A stretch of DNA of 15,156 nt from positions 1 through 15,156 of the forward strand of contig DASZBX010000005.1 of NCBI GenBank assembly GCA_035943635.1. The letters are read 5' to 3'. Numbering within the stretch: position 1 is the first letter of the stretch; each line of letters begins with the position of its first letter. Source of the DNA: DASZBX01 sp035943635. Lineage in GTDB: Bacteria; Actinomycetota; Actinomycetes; Streptomycetales; Catenulisporaceae. Below the pieces are notes generated by a model that was not told where the DNA came from, did not search any database, and saw only the letters and a list, made by a program, of their open reading frames with translations. Positions 1 to 5,932 of this stretch are shown in pieces. Position numbers and translations under genes: made by a program.

Positions 1-196
1 CCAGGGTCCACCCGTTGCGCGTCGCGACATCAGACAAAAGGGCCTTCACATACGCCAGCGCGCGAGTACGCGGCTCCGGCCGGAAGAACCGCGGACCGAT
101 CAACTCCCCGAGCACATCCAACTCCGCCGCCCACTCGTCCACCAACGCCGCATCCGCCGCGACAAGCTCATCCAGGTCACCTGCCAACTCATCCAC
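1..196 (-). CDS. IS701-like transposase, N-terminal part (runs off left edge)
   Basis: The minus strand encodes an open N-terminal segment of about 65 residues starting at a GTG (196-194), with an in-frame stop 14 codons upstream. It reads MDELAGDLDELV..., then IGPRFFRPEPRTRALAYVKA, then LLSDVATRNGWTL at the window edge. The block of Arg-Phe, 'EPR.RALAYV..LL' and 'RNGWTL' matches my memory of the N-terminus of actinomycete IS701-family DDE transposases (typically '..RFAR.EPR.RALAYL.GLL....RKNGW.LAE'). That family cuts and pastes its own element through a DDE nuclease domain; the DDE residues would lie left of the window. The start is the first candidate after the stop, with no convincing ribosome binding site. 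Whether the full gene is intact cannot be seen. Confidence 0.75.
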   Translation of the reverse strand, partial: MDELAGDLDELVAADAALVDEWAAELDVLGELIGPRFFRPEPRTRALAYVKALLSDVATRNGWTL

Positions 197-271
197 GACA
201 AGCCAACGAGCGACAGCACACCCAGGTCACACCAACAAGATCAACTCAAAGTGTCGCTGTAGTACCGGTAG
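1..271 (-). mobile_element. Right-hand end of an IS701-like insertion sequence (partial)
   Basis: The transposase start at 196 implies that one end of the element lies a short way to its right. At 248-271 the sequence ...AAAGTGTCGCTGTAGTAC... ends in GGTAG and is followed by CTAG at 272-275. IS701 elements are known to duplicate a 4-bp YTAR target, and CTAG fits that, so I place the element boundary at about 271. The other end, and with it the terminal inverted repeat and target copy needed for proof, is outside the window. Confidence 0.45.
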
Positions 272-423
272 CTAGACAAAAAGCCATCGGAATGGCCCTT
301 CAGAAAACCGTAGTATAAGCGCTGCGCGGACAGTGATTCGTGGTACTCATCCTGGGCAATGGAATAGGCATATGCAACACTGAATAAGAAAGGCTGGAGG
401 ACGGTAAAATAGTAGCGCCGCAT
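241..423 (-). pseudogene. Tyr-rich low-GC ORF, probably truncated by the IS
   Basis: A 60-residue minus-strand ORF starts at ATG 423-421, with a weak purine-rich GGAAAC just upstream, and ends at TGA 243-241. It begins MRRYYFTVLQPFLFSVAYAY and is rich in Tyr, Phe and Ser. Its DNA is clearly poorer in G+C than everything around it. If the IS boundary is near 271, the last ten or so residues (..RYYSDTLS) and the stop are contributed by the insertion sequence. The native gene would then have continued leftwards and been cut after about 49 codons. I do not recognise the product. The hydrophobic-aromatic N-terminus is not a clear signal peptide. It could also be non-coding AT-richer DNA that happens to be open. 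Confidence 0.35.
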
Positions 424-850
424 GTTTCCGCGGCGACGTCCCGCGGGGTTCGGGCAACCGGCTGGGCGGTTGTCATGCTGCGCTGCGGCCCCTCGATGGC
501 GCCCGGGCGATCATCCGGTCTCCCGTGAACCACGCAGCCCTGCCGTAACCCGTGGGCCGCTGGAGCGGGCCGGTGACGGCCCCAGAGGACCCCGCAGTGC
601 TCCGCTGACGCCGCTGCCGGGCAGCAAGGACGCCGGCCAGGCCGGCAGCCCCAGCGGCCTACGGCGCCAGCGACAGCCCCGTGCCAGTGGGTCCTCCGAT
701 TCGTCCTCCGATCCGTCCCCCGGTTGTCCCCGTCCTTACAAACGGAGACCCCCCGTCCTGGGTATCGACGCAGCTAGATGGCCTGGGTAACGGGGCTTCG
801 ACGACCAGACTTGATCTACAGAAATAACCCCTTCCGATCAATGTGGCGCC
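424..850. other. Gene-free GC-rich stretch with no supportable ORF
   Basis: The plus frame is open from 422 to 790, but the predicted product is Pro/Arg/Ser-rich low-complexity without domain character, and third-position bias is weak in the first half. No tRNA or rRNA is visible. I see a 15-nt near-palindrome at 632-646 (two GCCGGCC-type arms around one A) and short tandem repeats at 691-726. It may be decayed coding DNA left after IS activity. Confidence 0.5.
691..726 (+). repeat. 12-bp tandem units (2 good copies + 1 degenerate)
   Basis: GTCCTCCGATTC (691-702) is followed directly by GTCCTCCGATCC (703-714), identical at 11 of 12 positions. A degenerate third copy begins GTCCCCCGG at 715. 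The array is too short to call iterons, and no replication gene lies next to it. Confidence 0.5.
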
Positions 851-859
851 CGGGCCCCA

Positions 860-1032
860 CCTATCTTCTCCTAGCGTCATCCCTGGTTTCCCTCCCTTCT
901 ATGCTTCCTCTTCCCTTCCGTACTCTCGTTCTCTGATTCGTTTGTCCAAGTTCTCTCCTCCCTCTTCCCGGCATTCCCCCGGCCGTTCCGGCCGTCTCTC
1001 TCCCGGCTCTTCGCTCGTCCGCCCGCGTGTGC
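860..1032 (+). other. Long pyrimidine-rich tract
   Basis: For about 170 bases the plus strand is dominated by C and T in runs such as TTTCCCTCCCTTCTATGC and TTCTCTCCTCCCTCTTCCC, with only scattered purines. The corresponding minus strand is a GA-rich tract. No coding frame here has a believable protein. Such asymmetry can form non-B structures, can mark lagging-strand or single-strand initiation regions, or can be a decayed repeat. Only the composition is shown by the sequence; the role is unknown. Confidence 0.6.
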
Positions 1033-1129
1033 CACCCCTGCCGTCCGTGACGGCCTGTCAGGGCCGCGTCATCACGGAATGTCATGATGCAGGTTTTATG
1101 CGTGACGAACCCCGGCACGCCTCGGAAAC

Positions 1130-1167
1130 CCGCCCGTCAGGCGCCCGCGCGGACGCCTGACGGGCGG
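1130..1167. terminator. 14-bp perfect stem-loop, terminator- or origin-like
   Basis: CCGCCCGTCAGGCG (1130-1143) pairs perfectly with CGCCTGACGGGCGG (1154-1167) across a 10-nt loop. Both sides are flanked by AAA-containing sequence and there is no T-run on either strand, so it is not a canonical intrinsic terminator. Actinomycete terminators often lack the U-tract, and in this position the hairpin would insulate the rightward gene array from upstream transcription. A structural role in replication is an alternative. Confidence 0.5.
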
Positions 1168-1250
1168 AAACGCGCCGTCACCGCGCGGGATGTTGCCTAA
1201 AGTTATCGACCCACTACCCGTGCGCGATCCAGAGGTGACCGGCCCGGTCC

Positions 1251-1324
1251 ACGACGCTTTTAGACCCGCGCCCCCTAAAGAGTCTTGAAAAGCGTCTTAG
1301 GGTGGCAATAGGACGACGCTTATA
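1251..1324. repeat. Direct and inverted 9-12 bp repeats, operator-like
   Basis: ACGACGCTTTTA (1251-1262) recurs as ACGACGCTTATA (1313-1324), identical at 11 of 12 positions and 62 bp apart start to start, close to six helical turns. Between them AAAAGCGTC (1288-1296) is the exact reverse complement of GACGCTTTT (1253-1261). Three copies in two orientations in 74 bp look like binding sites for a dimeric regulator. Confidence 0.5.
1285..1314 (+). promoter_or_regulatory. Candidate sigma70-type promoter inside the repeat cluster
   Basis: TTGAAA (1285-1290, 5 of 6 to TTGACA) is followed after 18 nt by TAGGAC (1309-1314), an acceptable actinomycete -10. The -35 overlaps the inverted-repeat arm at 1288-1296, so a protein bound there would occlude polymerase. 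Other AT-rich -10-like elements (TATAGA at 1321 and 1362) lack a well-spaced -35. The choice is tentative. Confidence 0.25.
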
Positions 1325-1604
1325 GAGGAATGACAAAGACTGGACTCTTATATACCCCGGGTATAGATTATGAATATGCCCGGGGGAAAGCCCCACGAGG
1401 GGAAACGCGAACCGGCCACACACGCTAAACAAACCGGTGAACATTCGACTGGATGGAAATCGGAAATCGAGATAGAGTCGTAGCAACGGCCCGGGGAAAC
1501 CGGAAATGGACGCCACGAAACCGGCCGAAACTAACCCCTTAAGAAAACAATCCCGGCGCGAGCCATGCAAAAACAACCCGCCGAGTAAAGAAAGAAATAC
1601 GCGA

Positions 1605-2126
1605 ATGAAATCCTGGCTAATGACGTTCCGCAACCGCCACCACGCGGACCCGCACGAACCCACCGGCTTCCTGACAGTGGCCTGCGATGTGTGCGGTGCG
1701 GTCCCCGGCGAGCCCTGTGCCCCCGGCTGTTGCGTCACCCCCGCACCCCACGAACACGTCGAGGGTCTGTTTCTCACCCCGCTTCCCGAATGCCTGGCCC
1801 CGACCGCCGCCGAAGCCGCCGAGTACCTGGCGGGAAGCCCGGATTTCCTTCCGAGTGACCGACTGCCGCGCGCAGGAGAACCGGTAGTGCTCGAAGGCGC
1901 GCACGTTCACTGGCTGATGGTCCTCGACCACGCCCACCCGGTCACCGAAGCCAACACCGTGCTCATGACCGCACCCCGCCTGGGCCGGGACCACTGCCAG
2001 GGCGCGGACTGGGCAAACGCCGGAGGGGTGGATCCGGCGGACTTCGGCCCCGACGAGGAGGACGTAGCCTACCTTCCGGACGCCTACCGCCTTCTGATCG
2101 GCCACGCGAACGCGGCAAGAGCCTGA
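1605..2126 (+). CDS. Small Cys-rich putative zinc-binding protein, first gene of the array
   Basis: This is a 173-aa protein starting at ATG 1605 behind purine-rich AAAGAAAG. An in-frame ATG at 1506 would add 33 basic, low-complexity residues and is less likely. Residues 27-43 read CDVCGAVPGEPCAPGCC, followed by H49 and H51. The C-x2-C...C-x3-CC...H cluster looks like a compact zinc site of the kind common in actinomycete plasmid and phage proteins ('C..CGA.PG.PC'). The C-terminal 120 residues are acidic and of unknown fold (..EGAHVHWLMVLDHAHPVTE.., ..DEEDVAYLPDAYRLL..). Such small zinc proteins often bind nucleic acid or partner proteins, but no function can be assigned. It heads the array and the stop is one base from the next ATG. 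Confidence 0.8.
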   Translation: MKSWLMTFRNRHHADPHEPTGFLTVACDVCGAVPGEPCAPGCCVTPAPHEHVEGLFLTPLPECLAPTAAEAAEYLAGSPDFLPSDRLPRAGEPVVLEGAHVHWLMVLDHAHPVTEANTVLMTAPRLGRDHCQGADWANAGGVDPADFGPDEEDVAYLPDAYRLLIGHANAARA

Positions 2127-2127
2127 C

Positions 2128-2376
2128 ATGCCCGGCCCTTGCGATGTGATGACCCAGCGACACCAGAAGTTCTGGGACCTGCGCGACCCGAGCGGACGCA
2201 CCCGACAGAGCACCGCCCGACCGGCGGTCGCCGCCGACTGGCTCAAGATGTGCCGCGAACTGCCGCAGGGCTGGCACGTGACGGCCAGCATGGACGTCTG
2301 GTTCGCCTCCGAGCGCACCGACAGTGACGAGCTGGAACGGTGGCACGCCGAACTCGACCGCCGCTACGGCCTGTAG
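2128..2376 (+). CDS. Hypothetical protein, 82 aa
   Basis: The ATG follows the upstream TGA after one base, so translation is probably coupled. An alternative in-frame ATG lies at 2149 (MTQRHQKFWDL..). The protein is of mixed charge, with a tryptophan-containing core (FWDLRDP, ADWLKMCRELPQGWHV, MDVWFASE) and a helical acidic-basic tail (DELERWHAELDRRYGL). I do not recognise a family. Good third-position G/C preference and tight packing between two genes support it as real. Confidence 0.65.
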   Translation: MPGPCDVMTQRHQKFWDLRDPSGRTRQSTARPAVAADWLKMCRELPQGWHVTASMDVWFASERTDSDELERWHAELDRRYGL

Positions 2377-2390
2377 ATAAGGACCGCTTC

Positions 2391-2783
2391 GTGACCGCCG
2401 CCACCCCACCCGCCGCGCGGGAGATCGCCACCCTGACACCCGCGCAATCTGACCGGCTCTACCTCGACTGGCACGACAAAGTCGCCGACGAGGTCTGCGA
2501 CGCGGTGGCCTTGGCCACCGGTTACCGGGAACGGCGCGCGGAAGCCTTCGCCGCCCTGCAACGCGACATCACCGCGATCGACCTGAGCCACAGCGCTCCG
2601 ACCAGCGCCCACTACCCCCACGACTCGGCGCCCTGGCGCGCCCTGCAGGCCCGCCACCACCTGCGCGAGGCTGAGCGCCACTACGCCCGGCGCGACCCCG
2701 AGCACGCACTGCGCCTGCTGCAGGGCGCTGCCGCCACCGCCCGCCACGTCCTGACCGACCTCGGTTGGACACCAGCCCCCTGA
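2391..2783 (+). CDS. Hypothetical helical protein, 130 aa
   Basis: GTG 2391 is chosen because AAGGACC sits 6-7 bases upstream. The frame is open further back to 2340, but that part overlaps the preceding gene and reads like a shadow. The product is almost entirely helical, with heptad-like Ala/Leu/Arg spacing (LYLDWHDKVADEVCDAVALA, LREAERHYARRDPEHALRLL). There is no membrane segment or recognisable catalytic motif. The C-terminal half could be a helical-hairpin scaffold. It lies directly before the AAA+ ATPase gene, separated by 42 bp, so an adaptor role for that ATPase is conceivable but unproven. Confidence 0.7.
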   Translation: MTAATPPAAREIATLTPAQSDRLYLDWHDKVADEVCDAVALATGYRERRAEAFAALQRDITAIDLSHSAPTSAHYPHDSAPWRALQARHHLREAERHYARRDPEHALRLLQGAAATARHVLTDLGWTPAP

Positions 2784-2825
2784 CACTCCACCCGCCGCAC
2801 CGACGAGAGACGAACGAGCACCGCC

Positions 2826-4013
2826 ATGAGCACACCCACCCCCGCCCAGACCGCGCCCCCGCCCGCCGCGCCCCCGCTAACCCCCGCCGCCTCGGCCAGC
2901 ACCAAGGCCCGCCCCGGCGAACTACGCGCCCAAGTCGCCCAGATCCTGGCGGCCAACTCCGGCACCGGCTTCACCGTCACCACCCTGGTCGGCCTACTCG
3001 GCAACAGCGGCGGGGCGATCGGTAACGCCTGCCAGACGCTGGTTGCCCGGGGTGAGGCCCAACTGCTGGCCACCACGCCACGCACCTACGGGGCCACCGC
3101 AACCACCGCCGCCGCCGCGCAGAAAGCCGTGATCATCCCACCACACCCGCGCCCCGCCACCCCGCCCTCGCAGGGAACGGCGACACCCGCCCCCGCCACC
3201 CCCGCCCGGCGCGCCAGACCGGTCCCGATCACCCGACCCAACGGCCAGACGTATCACCCCCGGGCCTTGGCGGACATCCCCGATGTCGAGGCACTCCGGC
3301 GCCTGCGTGAAGCGAACGTGCCCGCCCTGCTCTACGGGCCCCCGGGCACCGGAAAGACCAGTGTGATCGAGGCGGCGTTCCCCGACCTGATCACCGTTGC
3401 CGGAGACGGAGACACCACGGTCGGCGACCTACTCGGCGAGTACACCCAGAACGAGGCGGGCGGCTACGAGTTCATCTACGGACCGGTGGTCACCGCCATG
3501 CAGGAAGGCCGCGCCCTCCTGATCGACGACGCCACCTTGATATCCCCGAAGGTCCTCGCCGCCCTCTACCCGGCGATGGACGGGCGGCGCCAGATCATCG
3601 TCAAGGCGCACAAAGGCGAGGCGATCACCGCCGCCGAGGGGTTCTACGTGATCGCCGGACACAACCCCGGGGTGCACGGCGCGATTCTGACCGAGGCCCT
3701 GGCCTCGAGGTTCAGTATGCAGATCCAGGTCGGCTCGGACTATGACCTGGCCGCCACCTTGAACATCAACGGCAAGGCGATTCGGATTGCCCGCAACCTG
3801 GCCACCAAGGCCGCCAACGGCGAGATCGGCTGGGCACCTCAGTTGCGCGAGCTGATCGCGTTCCAGAAGATCGCCGATGTACTCGGAGTGCCCACCGCGT
3901 TCTCCAATCTGGTCGGCATCGCGCCGCTGGAGGACCGCGACACGGTCGCTGAGGTGGTCACCGCCGTCACCGGTAAACCGGTCACCGCCCTGGCCCTGGG
4001 CCGCCAACTCTAA
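2826..4013 (+). CDS. MoxR/CbbQ-type AAA+ ATPase with N-terminal winged-helix domain
   Basis: This is a 395-aa protein with start ATG 2826. Residues 31-90 form a helix-turn-helix/winged-helix segment (GELRAQVAQIL...FTVTTLVGLLGNSGGAIGNACQTLVARGEAQLL). A Pro/Ala/Thr-rich linker (about 91-135) follows. The AAA+ core begins near 140: Walker A GPPGTGKT (171-178), Walker B LLIDDA (231-236, with Asp where Glu is usual), sensor-1 Asn in AGHNPG (277-282), and arginine-finger region ALASRF (291-296). The domain belongs with the MoxR/CbbQ/CobS clade, whose hexamers use ATP to remodel partner proteins together with a VWA protein, and such a protein is the next gene. A DNA-binding-type domain fused to a MoxR ATPase is unusual and suggests DNA or partner recruitment. 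The family assignment is firm; the substrate is unknown. Confidence 0.92.
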   Translation: MSTPTPAQTAPPPAAPPLTPAASASTKARPGELRAQVAQILAANSGTGFTVTTLVGLLGNSGGAIGNACQTLVARGEAQLLATTPRTYGATATTAAAAQKAVIIPPHPRPATPPSQGTATPAPATPARRARPVPITRPNGQTYHPRALADIPDVEALRRLREANVPALLYGPPGTGKTSVIEAAFPDLITVAGDGDTTVGDLLGEYTQNEAGGYEFIYGPVVTAMQEGRALLIDDATLISPKVLAALYPAMDGRRQIIVKAHKGEAITAAEGFYVIAGHNPGVHGAILTEALASRFSMQIQVGSDYDLAATLNINGKAIRIARNLATKAANGEIGWAPQLRELIAFQKIADVLGVPTAFSNLVGIAPLEDRDTVAEVVTAVTGKPVTALALGRQL

Positions 4014-4089
4014 GCGCCCACCCGCCGCCCCATCCGGCCGCGCCCCTTTTCTCACCCTTCTGACACCCGCCGCGAGGAATCGATCCGCC

Positions 4090-5868
4090 ATGTCCGCCTC
4101 CACCCGCCCCCTTCATGTCCACCACCACCCGCCCGCCGTGACCCAGGATGAGCTCGCCGCCGCCGTGTGGGCCGATGACGGCGGTTCCCAGACCCCGCCG
4201 AGCCTGGCCGCCGAGGCGCGCGAGGCCGAGTGGGCCAGGGTCTCGGCCGAGCTGACCATCCGGTTCGCCGAGGTCGCCGGGCGCGAGGACGTGATCGTCA
4301 CCGCCCTGCCCGCCACCCGCTCCGGTGCCCCCGGCAGCTTCTACCCCCGGCGCGCGGCGATGGAGATCACCCAGGCCCTGTTCGGCCCGGACCCCACCCA
4401 GGTCCACCCCGCCCAGGTCGGCGACGAGGAGGGCTACGGCGCCGCCTGGGGCGTGTTCACCCACGAAGGTGCGCACGCTGCCCACAGCCTCTGGGACCCG
4501 CCCGAGGGTTCGGACCCTGCGATCGCCGAGGCAGCCAACCTCCTGGAGGAGTCCCGTGCCGAGAAGCGCCAGGCCGACCGGCGCCCAGACGACCGGCCCT
4601 GGCTGCGCAAGAGCGCCAGCACCCTGATCCTCGAGGAGATCACGGCGGATATGCCGGGCGACCGGTGGGGCGCCGCGCACGCTGCCGGGCTGATCCTGGC
4701 TAGGCGCGACGGCGGGATCCTCGCCCCCGACGAGACCGCCGCCCTCGAGCGGGTGGCCCGGACCGTACTGGGCCGGGAAACCCTCGGCGAACTGCGGCGG
4801 ATCTGGAAGCAGGCCCACAAGACCGGCGACCGAGACGGCGCGGTGATGATGAAACTCGGCGAGCAGTGGCTGGCGGCGATCGGCACCGCCAGCGGCAAGG
4901 AGGTCTCGGCCGAGGAGCTGGCCGAGGCGGTCGGCGCGGTCATCGAACGGATCGCGCAGAACGACGAGCGCGAGGAACAACAGGCCCTGATCCGCAAGGC
5001 CGCCGCCGCCCACGCCGCCGACAAGGCCAGCGAGGCAGCTGCCGCCCGCCGTTCGGCCCAGGCCGCCAAGCAGGTCTTCGGCGCCAAAACCGCCGCCGCG
5101 CCGTTCCCCCGGGGGATGCGCCGAGTCCTGGGCACCCGGGCGCCGTACCCGGCCGAGCGCGCCGCCGCCGGGAAACTCGCCCGGGCCCTGCGAGCCGCCG
5201 CGTACCGCGAACGGATCGAAACCGTACGCACCTCGGCCGCCCCGCCCGGACGCCTCTCGATGCGCGGAGCCCTGGCCCGCGACGCCCAGCGCGCCGCCGG
5301 AGCCACCCCGACCGCAGAACCCTGGGTCGCCACGAGCCGCCGCCACGCCCCGACCCCGCCCCTGCGCATCGGGATCGCGGTGGACATCTCCGGCTCGATG
5401 GAGCTGGCCACCGGCCCGATCGCCTCGGCCGCCTGGATCCTGGCCAAAGCCGCCGCCAGCACCGACCCGGAGTCCAAAACCGCCTGCGTCGCCTACGACC
5501 TGACCCTGACCGCGATCACCCGGCCCGGCCGCACCCCGGCCATGGTCACCGAGTTCGCCGCGCCCTGGGGCGGCCACAACCTCGCCGGGGCCATCGACGC
5601 CCTGGACGGCGGACTGGAACTGACCCGCCCGGGCACCGGACGCCTCCTGGTGATCGCCTCCGACGGCCACTACTACGAACACGAGCAGATCGCCGCCACC
5701 GAACGCATCACCCGCCTGCTGGCCCAGGGCTGCGCGGTCCTGCAGATCGCCTTCGAGCCCATGTCCCTGCAGATCCCCGGCGCGACCTACCTGGAACTGA
5801 CCAACCCCGCCACCGCCCCCGACGCGATCGCCACCGCCGCCGCCCTGGCCATCGCCACCAGCCGCTGA
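4090..5868 (+). CDS. HExxH metallopeptidase-like / VWA domain protein, partner of the AAA+ ATPase
   Basis: This is a 592-aa protein. ATG 4090 has GAGGA about 12 bases upstream. Residues 115-160 contain HEGAHAAH (125-132), an HExxH zinc-site pattern, followed by NLLEESRAEKR (150-160), where E153, E154 or E158 could supply a third ligand. This arrangement recalls the metal-dependent peptidase/VWA proteins of COG3864 (DUF2201). A long Ala/Glu-rich helical middle (about 215-335) follows, then a basic region. The C-terminal VWA domain (about 425-590) has the MIDAS motif DISGSM (432-437) and the distal Asp in ASDGHYY (D525). At the place where the MIDAS Thr is expected the protein has GGHNL (494-498). 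By analogy with ViaA, CobT and MoxR-linked VWA proteins, it should dock on the hexameric ATPase of the preceding gene. Whether it cleaves peptides is unknown. Confidence 0.88.
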   Translation: MSASTRPLHVHHHPPAVTQDELAAAVWADDGGSQTPPSLAAEAREAEWARVSAELTIRFAEVAGREDVIVTALPATRSGAPGSFYPRRAAMEITQALFGPDPTQVHPAQVGDEEGYGAAWGVFTHEGAHAAHSLWDPPEGSDPAIAEAANLLEESRAEKRQADRRPDDRPWLRKSASTLILEEITADMPGDRWGAAHAAGLILARRDGGILAPDETAALERVARTVLGRETLGELRRIWKQAHKTGDRDGAVMMKLGEQWLAAIGTASGKEVSAEELAEAVGAVIERIAQNDEREEQQALIRKAAAAHAADKASEAAAARRSAQAAKQVFGAKTAAAPFPRGMRRVLGTRAPYPAERAAAGKLARALRAAAYRERIETVRTSAAPPGRLSMRGALARDAQRAAGATPTAEPWVATSRRHAPTPPLRIGIAVDISGSMELATGPIASAAWILAKAAASTDPESKTACVAYDLTLTAITRPGRTPAMVTEFAAPWGGHNLAGAIDALDGGLELTRPGTGRLLVIASDGHYYEHEQIAATERITRLLAQGCAVLQIAFEPMSLQIPGATYLELTNPATAPDAIATAAALAIATSR

Positions 5869-5880
5869 CCCCGCCCGCCG

Positions 5881-5899
5881 CCCGGCCGCACCGGCCGGG
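5881..5899. terminator. GC hairpin between genes (possible attenuator)
   Basis: CCCGGCCG (5881-5888) pairs with CGGCCGGG (5892-5899) over a 3-nt loop, 12 bases after the VWA stop codon. No T-run follows and the next gene starts 34 bases on, so at most it would be a partial terminator or mRNA-stability element that lowers expression of the downstream genes relative to the ATPase/VWA pair. Confidence 0.35.
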
Positions 5900-5932
5900 C
5901 CCCGCCCCCGATAACCCGCGAGGAGCCCCACC

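Larger units (their letters stand above)
1200..1604 (+). promoter_or_regulatory. AT-richer leader with repeats upstream of the gene array
   Basis: This stretch precedes the first gene of the rightward array and is visibly richer in A+T than its surroundings, with motifs such as TTATATACC, GTATAGATTATGAATATG and GGAAATCGGAAATCGAG. It contains an inverted/direct repeat cluster (1251-1324), a split palindrome ATACCC-C-GGGTAT (about 1353-1365) and a GCCCC-ACGA-GGGG hairpin near 1391-1403. A minus-strand frame stays open through it, but its product shows no domain and it shadows the first plus-strand gene. A short plus-strand ORF (GTG 1220 to TGA 1288, 22 aa) is probably chance. I infer that the main promoter and operator of the array lie here. 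Confidence 0.45.

Noticed and set aside
422..790. 122-codon plus-strand frame
   Set aside because: Low-complexity Pro/Arg/Ser product, weak codon bias and no start signal. Treated as non-coding or decayed.
1220..1288. 22-residue plus-strand ORF in the leader
   Set aside because: No ribosome binding site, and it overlaps the repeat cluster. It could be a leader peptide, but nothing beyond an open frame supports it.
1214..1777. 187-codon minus-strand frame covering the leader and the start of the first gene
   Set aside because: It overlaps the cysteine-rich gene, has no ribosome binding site or domain, and half of it lies in AT-richer leader DNA full of repeats.
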